From contig NZ_JAPHPW010000028.1 in NCBI RefSeq assembly GCF_026241515.1, forward strand, positions 1 to 51,923: 51,923 nt of DNA, in the 5' to 3' direction. Shown here one piece after another: positions 8,726 to 18,548 of this stretch. Source of the DNA: Vibrio sp. 14G-20 (GTDB taxonomy: Bacteria; Pseudomonadota; Gammaproteobacteria; Enterobacterales; Vibrionaceae). Numbering within the stretch: the first letter of the stretch is position 1; every line of letters begins with the position of its first letter. The notes beneath the pieces were generated by a model, which was given only the letters and a program-made list of their open reading frames with translations, was not told where the DNA came from and searched no databases. A program made the position numbers and the translations under genes.

Positions 8726-9979
8726 TTGGATTACTTCAACTATCAGGAAGATGGCCAGCTTTGGGCTGAGGACGTCGCACTTTCACAACTAGCAGAGCAA
8801 TATGGTACACCGCTGTATGTATATTCTCGTGCAACATTAGAACGCCACTGGAATGCGTTTGATTCATCGGTTGGTGAGCATCCACACTTGGTGTGTTATG
8901 CCGTTAAAGCTAACTCGAACCTCGGCGTATTGAACACTTTGGCTCGTTTGGGCTCAGGTTTTGACATCGTTTCTGGCGGTGAGCTAGAGCGCGTGGTTGC
9001 TGCAGGTGGCGATCCAGCGAAAGTTGTGTTCTCTGGTGTCGGCAAAACAGCCGCTGAAATGAAGCGTGCGCTTGAGTTGAACATTAAGTGTTTCAACGTA
9101 GAGTCTGAACCAGAACTAGAGCGACTAAATAAAGTGGCTGGTGAGCTTGGTGTTAAAGCGCCGATTTCACTGCGTATCAACCCAGACGTTGATGCCAACA
9201 CTCACCCTTATATCTCTACTGGTCTGCGTGATAACAAATTTGGTATTGCCTTCGACCGTGCTCCAGCTGTTTATGCGTTTGCACAAACACTCGATAACTT
9301 GTCTATCCACGGTATTGATTGCCACATCGGCTCTCAGCTAACGGATATTGAACCTTTCATCGATGCAACCGATCGTCTGCTTGCACTAATCGACCAACTA
9401 CGTGCTAACGACATCAACATCAAACACCTTGATGTCGGTGGCGGTTTGGGCGTGGTTTACCGTGATGAATTACCACCACAACCTTCAGATTACGCGAAAG
9501 CTTTGTTGGCTCGCTTAGACAATCATTCTGATCTAGAGCTGATTTTCGAACCTGGAAGAGCGATTGCTGCTAACGCTGGTGTATTATTAACGAAAGTCGA
9601 GTTCCTGAAGCCAACTGAGCACAAGAACTTTGCCATCATCGATGCCGCGATGAACGACCTAATGCGTCCAGCGCTTTACCAAGCTTGGCAAGATATTGTT
9701 CCAGTAAGCCCACGTCAGGGTGAAGCGGTGACTTACGACTTGGTTGGCCCTATCTGTGAGACGGGTGACTTCCTAGGTAAGGATCGCGACCTTGTTCTTG
9801 AAGAAGGCGATCTACTGGCCGTTCGTTCTGCTGGTGCTTATGGCTTTGCTATGTCATCTAACTACAACACTCGTTCGCGTGCGGCTGAAGTTATGGTTGA
9901 TGGCGATAAAACTCACTTGGTTCGTCAGCGTGAAGAGCTTACGAGTCTGTGGGAACTTGAAAACATTCTTCCGGAGTAA
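8726..9979 (+). CDS. lysA: Diaminopimelate decarboxylase
   Basis: A 417-residue PLP enzyme of fold type III that decarboxylates meso-diaminopimelate to lysine, the last step of lysine synthesis. The PLP lysine is Lys61 in CYAVKANSN. Other motifs are HIGSQLTDIEPF, DVGGGLGV and EPGRAIAANAG for phosphate binding, and GPICETGDFL with the conserved Cys near the active site. The start is TTG at 8726, preceded by AAGGGATAAG. dapF starts 11 nt after the stop, so the two probably share a transcript. Confidence 0.96.
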   Translation: MDYFNYQEDGQLWAEDVALSQLAEQYGTPLYVYSRATLERHWNAFDSSVGEHPHLVCYAVKANSNLGVLNTLARLGSGFDIVSGGELERVVAAGGDPAKVVFSGVGKTAAEMKRALELNIKCFNVESEPELERLNKVAGELGVKAPISLRINPDVDANTHPYISTGLRDNKFGIAFDRAPAVYAFAQTLDNLSIHGIDCHIGSQLTDIEPFIDATDRLLALIDQLRANDINIKHLDVGGGLGVVYRDELPPQPSDYAKALLARLDNHSDLELIFEPGRAIAANAGVLLTKVEFLKPTEHKNFAIIDAAMNDLMRPALYQAWQDIVPVSPRQGEAVTYDLVGPICETGDFLGKDRDLVLEEGDLLAVRSAGAYGFAMSSNYNTRSRAAEVMVDGDKTHLVRQREELTSLWELENILPE

Positions 9980-9990
9980 TTTTAAGCGTT

Positions 9991-10821
9991 ATGCACTTCC
10001 ACTTTTCTAAAATGCATGGTTTGGGCAATGATTTCATGGTCGTGGACTGCATTACTCAAAATATTTTCTTTTCTCCAGATTTGATCCGTCGTTTGGCGGA
10101 TCGTCACACTGGCGTGGGCTTTGATCAGCTACTTGTGGTTGAGGCTCCCTATGATCCAGAAACTGATTTCCATTACCGCATATTCAATGCGGATGGCAGT
10201 GAAGTGGAGCAGTGTGGCAATGGTGCACGTTGTTTTGCACGATTCGTTCGCATGAAAGGCTTAACGAATAAGTACAGCATTAACGTCAGCACCAAGAAAG
10301 GTAAAATGGTTCTCAAGATTGAAGAGAATGACCTGATCACCGTGAACATGGGTATTCCTGAGTTCGAACCCGGTAAGATTCCATTCAAGGCCAAGCAGCC
10401 AGAGAAGACGTATATCCTAAGAACGGATGTACACACCTTATTCTGTGGTGCGGTAAGCATGGGTAACCCACATGTGGTTACCGTGGTTGATGATGTCGAC
10501 ACGGCTGATGTGGACACCTTGGGCCCACTACTTGAATCACATGAACGTTTCCCTGAGCATGTTAATGCTGGCTTTATGCAGGTCGTTAACCGTGAAGAAG
10601 TTCGCTTGCGTGTTTACGAACGCGGCGCGGGTGAAACTCAGGCATGTGGCAGCGGAGCGTGTGGCGCAGTTGCAGTGGGTATCACTCAAGGCTTACTGGC
10701 TGAGAATGTGAAGGTTCGTCTACCAGGCGGTGACTTACACATTAGCTGGCAAGGCCCGGGTAAACCACTGTTCATGACTGGCCCTGCAACGCATGTGTTT
10801 GATGGGCAACTTTCTTGCTAA
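9991..10821 (+). CDS. dapF: Diaminopimelate epimerase
   Basis: A 276-residue PLP-independent epimerase converting LL- to meso-diaminopimelate, used for lysine and peptidoglycan. The two catalytic cysteines are Cys75 (EQCGNGARCFARF) and Cys219 (TQACGSGACGA). The N-terminus MHFHFSKMHGLGNDFMVVD is typical. It sits between lysA, which uses its product, and a DUF484 gene, as in enteric bacteria. Confidence 0.97.
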   Translation: MHFHFSKMHGLGNDFMVVDCITQNIFFSPDLIRRLADRHTGVGFDQLLVVEAPYDPETDFHYRIFNADGSEVEQCGNGARCFARFVRMKGLTNKYSINVSTKKGKMVLKIEENDLITVNMGIPEFEPGKIPFKAKQPEKTYILRTDVHTLFCGAVSMGNPHVVTVVDDVDTADVDTLGPLLESHERFPEHVNAGFMQVVNREEVRLRVYERGAGETQACGSGACGAVAVGITQGLLAENVKVRLPGGDLHISWQGPGKPLFMTGPATHVFDGQLSC

Positions 10822-10865
10822 TAACGATCCAAAACAAATAGATTCATAAAAATAAAGGATAGGTT

Positions 10866-11564
10866 TTGTCTTACGTTGAAGCCGACGCACTCACCGCAGA
10901 AGTGGTCGCGGAATATTTACGTGATAACCCAGATTTTTTCCAAGACCGAAAAGATTTGGTTGATCGCCTTGCTATCAATAACGTTGAGCAGGGCGCTGTT
11001 TCTCTGGTTGAGGTTCAGCTTAAACGCCAGCGTCATCGAATCGAAGAGCTTGAAGAAGAGATCACTGGCTTGATGTCGTTGGCGGCAAATAACGATAAAA
11101 CCTTCTATGAGTTTATGGACCTGCAAGCGCAAGTGCTGAAATGCAGTGATTTCATGCAGGTGATAAAAGCCGTTGAACAAAAAGCGTTAGATCTTGGGCT
11201 TAAGGCTCAGGTTCGAATTCTTTCGCAATCTGGCTTTTATCAGTTGAGTGCTGAGGGTTACTCTAAGTTTTCGCTTAACCACTTCAACGGCAAAGATGCT
11301 TATCTTGGACGCTTGAGAAAAGCCGACAGACACGATTTGTTTGGTGATTATCCAGTTCCAGAGCTAGGCTCTTATGTAGTACTACCACTTGCTAAGCAGT
11401 CTCCATTGGGGTTGCTCGCCTTTTCTAGTGAAGATGGCGGACATTTCCAACCCCATATGGATACGCTCTTTTTACGCCATTTAGCACTTGTTGTCGCTCA
11501 TTTGGCGGACACCTTACCTTGGCAGATAAATAATGAGCCTAGAGCCCAAAATACCTCTTCCTAA
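10866..11564 (+). CDS. DUF484 family protein (GAF-like)
   Basis: A 232-residue cytosolic protein of unknown function. The DUF484 family combines an N-terminal helical part (VVAEYLRDNPDFFQDRKDLVDRL, a family hallmark) with a coiled coil at about 50-75 (KRQRHRIEELEEEITGL). A GAF-like domain forms the rest, ending in LGLLAFSSEDGGHFQPHMDTLFLRHLALVVAHL. The start is TTG at 10866 after AAAGGAT. Its 3' end overlaps xerC by 32 nt. The dapF-DUF484-xerC-yigB order is widely conserved, but the reason is unknown. Related proteins have been proposed as sensors, but that is not shown here. Confidence 0.9.
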   Translation: MSYVEADALTAEVVAEYLRDNPDFFQDRKDLVDRLAINNVEQGAVSLVEVQLKRQRHRIEELEEEITGLMSLAANNDKTFYEFMDLQAQVLKCSDFMQVIKAVEQKALDLGLKAQVRILSQSGFYQLSAEGYSKFSLNHFNGKDAYLGRLRKADRHDLFGDYPVPELGSYVVLPLAKQSPLGLLAFSSEDGGHFQPHMDTLFLRHLALVVAHLADTLPWQINNEPRAQNTSS

Positions 11565-12465
11565 CAGCCTTCAAAAGCCACTTTCTCGCTTCTATGAATA
11601 TCTCCGAAGCGAGAAGGGACTCAGCCTACACACCCAACGTAATTACAAACAACAACTTGAAACCATGGCCGGTCATTTAGTCACGCTAGGGCTGAAAGAC
11701 TGGGGTCAAGTCGATGCGGCGTGGGTCAGACAGCTGGCCAGTAAAGGCATGCGTGAGGGAATGAAGGCGAGCAGCATTGCAACGCGCTTATCTTCACTGC
11801 GCAGCTTCTTTGATTTTCTTGTGTTGCGTGGAGAAATGACCGCCAATCCAGCCAAAGGTGTCTCAGCACCTCGCAAACAACGTCCTTTGCCTAAAAATCT
11901 CGATGTCGATGAAGTGGGTCAACTGCTTGATGTGAATGAGGACGATCCATTATCGATTCGTGACCGAGCGATGATGGAAGTTATGTATGGCGCGGGATTA
12001 CGATTGGCCGAACTGGTCGGTATCAACCTGAGAGATGTGTTGGCTCGACAAGGCGAAATTCGAGTGATTGGTAAGGGTGACAAAGAACGCAAAGCGCCTT
12101 TTTCTGGTTTAGCCAAAGAGTGGGTCGATAAATGGCTCAAAGTCCGTGGTGAATTGGCTTCACCGGGTGAAAGCGCGCTGTTTGTCTCTAAGCTTGGGAC
12201 TCGTATCTCTCACCGTAGTGTGCAAAAGCGTATGGAAGAGTGGGGCAAGAAGCAAGCAGTCGCGAGCCACATCAGCCCGCATAAACTGCGTCACTCGTTT
12301 GCAACGCATGTGCTTGAATCAAGCCAAAACCTTCGTGCTGTTCAAGAGTTGCTTGGTCATGAAAACATCTCGACGACCCAAGTGTATACCCACTTAGATT
12401 TCCAACACTTAGCACAAGCTTATGATCAGGCTCACCCGAGAGCTCGTAAGAAGAATAAAGATTAG
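11533..12465 (+). CDS. xerC: Tyrosine recombinase XerC
   Basis: A 310-residue site-specific recombinase that works with XerD at dif sites to resolve chromosome dimers. The N-terminal SAM-like DNA-binding domain covers about 12-105 and the catalytic domain about 120-295. All six catalytic residues are visible: Arg157 (GAGLRLAEL), Lys181, His250 and Arg253 (SPHKLRHSFATH), His276 (LLGHENIS) and the nucleophile Tyr285 (TTQVYTHLD). The start ATG lies inside DUF484, giving a 32-nt overlap and likely coupling. Position and neighbours mark it as the housekeeping XerC, not a mobile-element integrase. Confidence 0.97.
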   Translation: MSLEPKIPLPNSLQKPLSRFYEYLRSEKGLSLHTQRNYKQQLETMAGHLVTLGLKDWGQVDAAWVRQLASKGMREGMKASSIATRLSSLRSFFDFLVLRGEMTANPAKGVSAPRKQRPLPKNLDVDEVGQLLDVNEDDPLSIRDRAMMEVMYGAGLRLAELVGINLRDVLARQGEIRVIGKGDKERKAPFSGLAKEWVDKWLKVRGELASPGESALFVSKLGTRISHRSVQKRMEEWGKKQAVASHISPHKLRHSFATHVLESSQNLRAVQELLGHENISTTQVYTHLDFQHLAQAYDQAHPRARKKNKD

Positions 12466-12480
12466 ATTTAAGGGGTTATT

Positions 12481-13197
12481 ATGCGAATTTATCGAGGGTT
12501 AAAGCCTATCAAAGCCATGACCTTTGACTTGGATGACACCCTGTATGACAACTGGCCTGTGATCATGAAGGTTGAGAAAGAGATGGCACAGTGGCTATAT
12601 CAAAAGCACCCAGTGTCGGCTTCTTTATCGCTCGAAGAGTGGCAGGGCATTAAGCAGCAAGTCGCCTCTGAAAACCCAGCTTTAAAACATGATGTCACCG
12701 TGTGGCGTGAAACTCAGATTAAAAGCGGTTTGCTGCAACTGGATTACTCTCTGCAGCAAGCAGAACAAGCAGCTCGAGAAGGTATTGAGCATGCCTTGTG
12801 GTTGCGTAATCAAGTCGATGTGCCTCAAGAAACGCATCGAGTGATGGCAGAACTTAGCCAACGCATTCCTTTGGTTGCGATTACCAATGGCAATGTCGAT
12901 CCACATAAAATTGGTTTAGGGCAGTATTTTCAACTAATCCTTAAAGCTGGCCCAAACGGTAGAGCAAAACCTTACCCAGATATGTTTGATAAAGCGCAAC
13001 AATACTTAGATGTTGATGCCATCAACATTCTTCATGTCGGCGATCACCTTAGAACGGATGTTTACGGAGCTAAGCAAAATGGCTTCCAAGCATGCTGGTT
13101 TAATGACATTGGTTCCAATTTATACCTCTCTTCGAAGGCGAGTGTGCTGCCTGATGTTGAAATAGAGCAACTTAGCGATCTCATGCGACTAATTTAA
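12481..13197 (+). CDS. yigB: YigB, HAD phosphatase (flavin precursor)
   Basis: A 238-residue HAD hydrolase. Motif I is FDLDDTLYDN (nucleophile plus acid/base Asp), motif II is AITNG, and motifs III/IV are GRAKPYPDMF and ILHVGDHLRTDVYGA. In E. coli, YigB dephosphorylates 5-amino-6-(5-phosphoribitylamino)uracil in riboflavin synthesis and also other small phosphates. The start ATG is 15 nt after xerC behind AAGGGG, so it belongs to the same operon. Substrate assignment is by homology and position only. Confidence 0.92.
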   Translation: MRIYRGLKPIKAMTFDLDDTLYDNWPVIMKVEKEMAQWLYQKHPVSASLSLEEWQGIKQQVASENPALKHDVTVWRETQIKSGLLQLDYSLQQAEQAAREGIEHALWLRNQVDVPQETHRVMAELSQRIPLVAITNGNVDPHKIGLGQYFQLILKAGPNGRAKPYPDMFDKAQQYLDVDAINILHVGDHLRTDVYGAKQNGFQACWFNDIGSNLYLSSKASVLPDVEIEQLSDLMRLI

Positions 13198-13367
13198 AGA
13201 CCTCTGTAAGCTTATTGTGTCGCATTTATGATATTGAATTGTTACATTAGTCGCAATTAAATGCCTGTTTAGGCTAGGATAATTGGCGACTACTTTTTAT
13301 CGATTCATTTCAGTCATAGCAGTGGTTGCGGGTTCTTCACTTCACTCTATTTCGATCAAGGGTTGGC

Positions 13368-15866
13368 ATGCAAACATTTACATTTCTCGCAAATACTGAG
13401 GAGCTATTTAAATCTCAATTTGATCAGCGAGAGTGGTGTGACAGCAAACAATATCTTATTCAACTTTTCTCTACCCAATCTTCTGATATGGCTCGTCGAA
13501 TCGCGAGTGTTGCTCTCAATCGCCTAAGAAATGCCACCTTAATTGGCCAGAGTGCTCGTCATGTTATCTGTGACAATTGTCTTGAGAGTCGTTGTACCTT
13601 AATCATTATCAGTGAGTTTAATGAAACCCGTTTAACCTCCGCGGTTCAGCCTTTTACAGGCAACCCAAACCAAGACAGCCAAGAGCTCGCTTCTCAACTA
13701 GATCTCTCGAAAGATGCGAAAACGGTCATCAGCCTATGCGATCAGGTTGAAGGTCGTGATTACCCTATCTATAGCGCCTTTGAAAACCTACCCTATACAT
13801 TGCCTGTTGCTGGTGGCTTGTGTCATGAGAATGAATACGGGCGTTGGGTTATGCATAATGAACAGACCTACCAACACGCTTGTGTGGCGGTGGCTCTGAC
13901 TAACCCCAGATTGAAGGTTTGGTCAGATGCCTATTCTGAGTGGAACCCGATCGGGATGAAGCTACGAGTCACACATGCAGTTGGAAATCGCTTATACGCG
14001 TTGAATGACAAGTCGGCTATTGAAGTATTCAAACATTACCTTGCGGATGGCAAAGACCTTCCTTTTAGCCAGTTGATGAGCTTTCCGCTTTATCGAGAAC
14101 TTGGTAGAAAGAAGGGTATCTCGACGCCGCTACGTATTAATGATGATGGCAGTATCGAGTTTGATAGCCCATGGCATGTCGGTGAAGAGGCGCAGTTTTG
14201 TTATAACCACCCCTCTTTGACAGCGGAAAAGGTGCGCCACGGTGCCGAGATGCTAGCCATGCATCAACCGGAATCGGTGATCATCTATAACTGTGTCTCT
14301 CGCCTTGAGTTTATTGATAGTAAGGTCGAGCTGAAACCATTTGAAGGGATAGTGAACACGTGCGGTGCTTACTGCATGGGTGAGCTATACCGCAATGAAG
14401 ACCGCCAAGAGATACTGCACCACAGCCTGACTTATATCGCTATGCGCGAGTCTGACGAGATTAAAGAGTTTCGTTGTGAAGATTTTCAGTGTGGCTCTAC
14501 AGTGTCGCCATTGCTTAACCTTGTTAGAAATGCAGTCGCTGATCTCGACAGTATGAATACTCAGATGGAGAAGAAGCTCCATCAACAAGCGCGCCGCTTA
14601 ACCGAGAGCTATCGTATTGACTCGCGTACTGCCTTACCGAACCGTATCGTATTGAAGGAGCGCCTTAATACGATTCTGTTCAGTGAACATCTGCTGACCT
14701 TAAAGCTAACCAACTTCCATCAGGTTAACGAGAAGTATGGTTATCAAGTAGGGGATCAGCTACTACTCGATCTGTCTAATCACTTTATTGAGCGATTGCA
14801 GCTTCGTGTCGTGAAAGAGCCTTGCGTGAAAGTGGAGCTATTCAGTATTGGTGTCGGAGAGTGGGCGATTATCTTCAATGCCAGTGTAGGTAGTGCGAAA
14901 ATAAAAGAAGGGTTCGTTGAGTTTGCAGATGACATCGAACACATTAATTTTGAGCCGTATGGTTTGGCTGATATTGATTACCTGTCAGTTTCTCTGTGTG
15001 GAGGCTTTGCTAGTCGTTGTGACTTCTTAACCGACAGCGGTGACGAGATCTTATTGAAAGCGATCGAAGCTCGACGTTATGGAGTGCGTAATAACACCCA
15101 TATTACTAACGCTAAAGACATTCAGGTGAGCGAGGAAGATCGCAAGGAACAGCTTGGTTGGTTGAGCTGTGTAAGTCGTGCGATTTTAGATCAGAACATC
15201 ATCACCTACTCACAACCGATTGTGGAATCGGGTACACACGAAATGATTGGCCAAGAGTGTTTGGTCAGAATCATGGAGTCGGACGGTACCATTGTGCCTC
15301 CAGGAAAGTTCTTACCTATCATTGCTGATACGCATCTATACACGCGTCTTAGTCGACACATGATTAAGAGCACGATCGGCTACATGGCGGATAAGCAGAG
15401 CTCGTTTTCTATCAATCTATCCCCACAAGATTTATTGAGCGATAAGACGCTCGAGGTTCTTGAGGCTGCGATAAGTGGTATGAACGATCCCACTCGACTG
15501 GGCTTAGAGGTTTTGGAATCTGAGCAGATCAAAGATTATGGCCGCATGATTGAGGTGTGTGATCACTTCCGCGCACTCGGGGCTAGAATCATTGTTGATG
15601 ACTTTGGCTCTGGTTATTCCAACATCGATGAAATCATTAAGCTAGAGCCGCAGATCATTAAACTCGATGGCAGCTTGATTCGTAATATCGATAAAGACCA
15701 AAAGCAGAGAAATATCGCTTCTCAGTTGGTGCGCTTGTGCCAAGTGTTTAACGCCAAAACGGTTGCTGAGTTTGTCCATAACCAACAGGTTTGTGAGATA
15801 GCAGAACAGATGGGTGTCGATTATCTACAAGGTTATTACTTTGGTGAGCCTAAGCGACTGTTTTAG
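13368..15866 (+). CDS. FIST-GGDEF-EAL signalling protein, copy 1
   Basis: An 832-residue soluble protein. An N-terminal FIST sensory region (about 1-370) has FIST-C-like motifs WNPIGMKLRVTHAVGNRLYAL and GAYCMGELYR. A degenerate GGDEF domain follows (about 420-580): RTALPNR is kept but the signature reads GVGEW. A C-terminal EAL domain (about 600-830) keeps the metal and catalytic residues: ECLVRI, INLSPQDL, LEVLESEQ, DDFGSGYSN, KLDGS, AEFV and LQGYYF. Predicted to be a c-di-GMP phosphodiesterase with a ligand-sensing front end and no cyclase activity. The start is ATG 13368 behind AAGGG; a TTG at 13326 would add 14 residues. A close paralogue follows on the same strand. Confidence 0.88.
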   Translation: MQTFTFLANTEELFKSQFDQREWCDSKQYLIQLFSTQSSDMARRIASVALNRLRNATLIGQSARHVICDNCLESRCTLIIISEFNETRLTSAVQPFTGNPNQDSQELASQLDLSKDAKTVISLCDQVEGRDYPIYSAFENLPYTLPVAGGLCHENEYGRWVMHNEQTYQHACVAVALTNPRLKVWSDAYSEWNPIGMKLRVTHAVGNRLYALNDKSAIEVFKHYLADGKDLPFSQLMSFPLYRELGRKKGISTPLRINDDGSIEFDSPWHVGEEAQFCYNHPSLTAEKVRHGAEMLAMHQPESVIIYNCVSRLEFIDSKVELKPFEGIVNTCGAYCMGELYRNEDRQEILHHSLTYIAMRESDEIKEFRCEDFQCGSTVSPLLNLVRNAVADLDSMNTQMEKKLHQQARRLTESYRIDSRTALPNRIVLKERLNTILFSEHLLTLKLTNFHQVNEKYGYQVGDQLLLDLSNHFIERLQLRVVKEPCVKVELFSIGVGEWAIIFNASVGSAKIKEGFVEFADDIEHINFEPYGLADIDYLSVSLCGGFASRCDFLTDSGDEILLKAIEARRYGVRNNTHITNAKDIQVSEEDRKEQLGWLSCVSRAILDQNIITYSQPIVESGTHEMIGQECLVRIMESDGTIVPPGKFLPIIADTHLYTRLSRHMIKSTIGYMADKQSSFSINLSPQDLLSDKTLEVLEAAISGMNDPTRLGLEVLESEQIKDYGRMIEVCDHFRALGARIIVDDFGSGYSNIDEIIKLEPQIIKLDGSLIRNIDKDQKQRNIASQLVRLCQVFNAKTVAEFVHNQQVCEIAEQMGVDYLQGYYFGEPKRLF

Positions 15867-16052
15867 TTGTTAAAGCTTTCAGTATTCTAAAACTACTGGA
15901 TACAAAAGCGCTCAGCCGCTATTAATGACTGATTTTCAGGGGAGTGAATGATGTCTAGCTAACCTCACATTATTCATAAGATGATCGTAAATATTCCGTG
16001 CAAGCCTTATCTATAATAAGCACAATAACAAATCATTAACGCAACGACTAAT

Positions 16053-18539
16053 GTGAATATGCAGTCGACCTCTCTCCTGATACAAGACATAGAACAAACC
16101 CAACGTGAATTGGAAAAGATAGATTTTCATCAACATGAAAAGCTACTGATTCAGGTGTTTTCGTCTTTCGAGAAAGGTGCGGTTTTGGCTGCTTGCCAAG
16201 TGATTCAATCGACTTTTCCTAATGCCAAGCTGATTGGTTGTAGTGCTAACCACTACATCAGCCAAGGTGTCATTCTCCATCAAGGTCTCTATCTCATTGT
16301 CACTCGCTTTGAGGCGACGTCTTACACCTGTGGCGTTGTCGAATATAGCGAACAACCATTGCTTGATAGCCACGCCATGTGGCAACAACTTGAGTGCAAT
16401 GATACTACTCACAACATCATCTGTTTCGCAGATCGCTTGCAGATAAATGACCGAGATCTATTTTCAGCGTTTGAGCAGTCGAGATATTCATTGCCGATTT
16501 GTGGCGGTGCATCGACAATCACAGATAATGGGCGTTGGGTGATGCTAGACGGCATTTGCTATGAGAATGCCTATGTGATGTTAGCTCTGCACAGCGTTGA
16601 GTTATCAATCACCAAGGGTTACTACACTGAATGGAACCCTATTGGCCGGACTTTTCGAGTGACTGGTGCTCAAGATAACCGCTTGCTGGAATTGGACGGT
16701 ATTCCCGTTCGCCAACTCTATAATCGTTACCTCGCTGATGGCCTTGAAGTGCCTTTTGAACAACTGCATAACTTTCCCTTGATGGTCGGTGACCCGAAAG
16801 AGCAAAACATTCACTTACCACTAAAGGTAGTAGAAAGTGGAGAGATTGAATTCAGTGGTCAGTTCCAAGTAGGCGATGAGGTTCGGTTTTGTTACGACCA
16901 TCCATCATTGACCTTAGAACAAATCCGACTGGGTGTTCAGCAGATCGCCTCTCATAGACCAGAACAGTTCTTTATTTACAACTGCACCTCTCGCATCGAC
17001 TTTATTGATGGCAACCAAGAAGTTGAGGTTTTCCAAAAATTGGCAGACAGCTATGGCGTTTACTGCATGGGAGAGCTCTATCATGAGAATGACCAACAAC
17101 GAATCTTGCACCATAGCCTTACTTACCTCGCGCTTAGAGAAGGCGAGGGTAAGGCTGTGTTGCCATTAGAGACACAACCTGCGACCAATATATCCCCTCT
17201 GTTTTCATTGATCCGAAATGCATTGCTTGATGTCGATGATATGAACAACAGCATGGCGAGTAAGATTCAGCAGCAAGCCACCGCATTGACGGCGAGCTAT
17301 CGAATTGATCGTCGTACCGGTTTACCCAATCGAAGTGTGTTGCGTGAGAAGTTGTCGAAAATGAGCAGTGATAGCCACTTGTTAGCTTTGAAGGTCACGA
17401 CCTTTGGTCAGATCAATGAGAAGTATGGTTATCGAGTGGGTGACAAGCTTCTGCATGATTTGAGTGAGTACTTTCAAAAGGCACTGTGGCAGTTTTTTGA
17501 TAAGGGTTGCCAGCTCTACAGTATCGGTATTGGTGAGTGGGCGGTGGTGTTTGATAGCTGGGCGAGCCAAGAACATATTCATCAGCGATTCTCGGAATTT
17601 GCTGATCAAACCGAGCATGTGAATTTTGAGCCTACCGGTTTACCTGATATTGATTATTTGTCGGTGTCTATTTGTGCGGGTGTTGCCAGCCGTCGAGATT
17701 TCCCGACTACCTCTATTGATGACTTATTGTTGAAGGCGATTGATGCGAGGCGTAGCGCAGTCAGCCAAAACAAACACCTAGTGAGCGCCAAGGCACTCAT
17801 TCAATTGGAGAAGCATCGCCAAGAGCAACTTGGTTGGCTGTCGTGCGTGAGTCGCGCGGTGCTTAATCAGAATATTGTGGCGTGTTCTCAACCGATTGTC
17901 TCAGCACACAGTCATCAGGTAGAAAGCTACGAGTGTTTGGTTCGAATTGAAGAGGACGGTCAGCTGATTGCACCGGGTAAGTTCTTGCCAATCATTGAAG
18001 GAACCCATCTCTATACACGCCTCAGTCGTCAGATGATAACGCGCACCTTTGATTTTATGAGTCAGCGAACCGATTCGTTCTCAATTAACTTGGCGCCACA
18101 AGATTTTAGCAATGAGAAAACCATTCTCCACCTTGAGCAAGCCATCAAAAAAATCAGCCACCCACAGCGTATTGGTTTAGAGGTGTTGGAAACCGAACAA
18201 ATTCAGGATTACGGTCGCTTAATCGAGGTGTGCAATCACTTCCGAGATCTTGGTGTGAATATTATTGTCGATGACTTTGGTTCGGGCTACTCGAACATTG
18301 ATGAGATATTGAAACTGGAACCACAAGTGATAAAGCTTGATGGCAGTTTAATTCGTAATATTGATAAGGATAAAAAACAACGAAAGATAGCCCAGCAGCT
18401 GGTGAGCTTATGTCAGATTTTGAATGCTAAGACGGTGGCGGAGTTCGTTCATAACGAGCAGGTGTGTCGTATTGCTGAAGACATGGGTGTCGATTACCTG
18501 CAAGGGTATTACTTTGGTCAACCTCAACGTTTGTTTTGA
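16053..18539 (+). CDS. FIST-GGDEF-EAL signalling protein, copy 2
   Basis: An 828-residue paralogue of the gene upstream, with the same domain order and length. The FIST part (about 1-370) has diverged most. The second half is nearly collinear: GGDEF signature GIGEW (degenerate), then EAL with ECLVRI, INLAPQDF, LEVLETEQ, DDFGSGYSN, KLDGS, AEFV and LQGYYF. Active phosphodiesterase and inactive cyclase are predicted. The start is GTG 16053 or ATG 16059; neither has a strong ribosome binding site. The 186-bp gap to copy 1 has no clear terminator, so cotranscription is possible. The pair looks like a tandem duplication with divergence of the sensor. Confidence 0.88.
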   Translation: MNMQSTSLLIQDIEQTQRELEKIDFHQHEKLLIQVFSSFEKGAVLAACQVIQSTFPNAKLIGCSANHYISQGVILHQGLYLIVTRFEATSYTCGVVEYSEQPLLDSHAMWQQLECNDTTHNIICFADRLQINDRDLFSAFEQSRYSLPICGGASTITDNGRWVMLDGICYENAYVMLALHSVELSITKGYYTEWNPIGRTFRVTGAQDNRLLELDGIPVRQLYNRYLADGLEVPFEQLHNFPLMVGDPKEQNIHLPLKVVESGEIEFSGQFQVGDEVRFCYDHPSLTLEQIRLGVQQIASHRPEQFFIYNCTSRIDFIDGNQEVEVFQKLADSYGVYCMGELYHENDQQRILHHSLTYLALREGEGKAVLPLETQPATNISPLFSLIRNALLDVDDMNNSMASKIQQQATALTASYRIDRRTGLPNRSVLREKLSKMSSDSHLLALKVTTFGQINEKYGYRVGDKLLHDLSEYFQKALWQFFDKGCQLYSIGIGEWAVVFDSWASQEHIHQRFSEFADQTEHVNFEPTGLPDIDYLSVSICAGVASRRDFPTTSIDDLLLKAIDARRSAVSQNKHLVSAKALIQLEKHRQEQLGWLSCVSRAVLNQNIVACSQPIVSAHSHQVESYECLVRIEEDGQLIAPGKFLPIIEGTHLYTRLSRQMITRTFDFMSQRTDSFSINLAPQDFSNEKTILHLEQAIKKISHPQRIGLEVLETEQIQDYGRLIEVCNHFRDLGVNIIVDDFGSGYSNIDEILKLEPQVIKLDGSLIRNIDKDKKQRKIAQQLVSLCQILNAKTVAEFVHNEQVCRIAEDMGVDYLQGYYFGQPQRLF

Positions 18540-18548
18540 TGGAGCGAG

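Noticed and set aside
11533..12465. Tyrosine recombinase as sign of an integrated element
   Set aside because: Its neighbours (DUF484, yigB, dapF) and sequence identify it as housekeeping XerC. No attachment sites or cargo genes flank it.
13261..13275. 15-mer ATGCCTGTTTAGGCT shared with 50716-50730
   Set aside because: A repeat of this length is expected about once or twice by chance in a window of this size, and the flanks differ.
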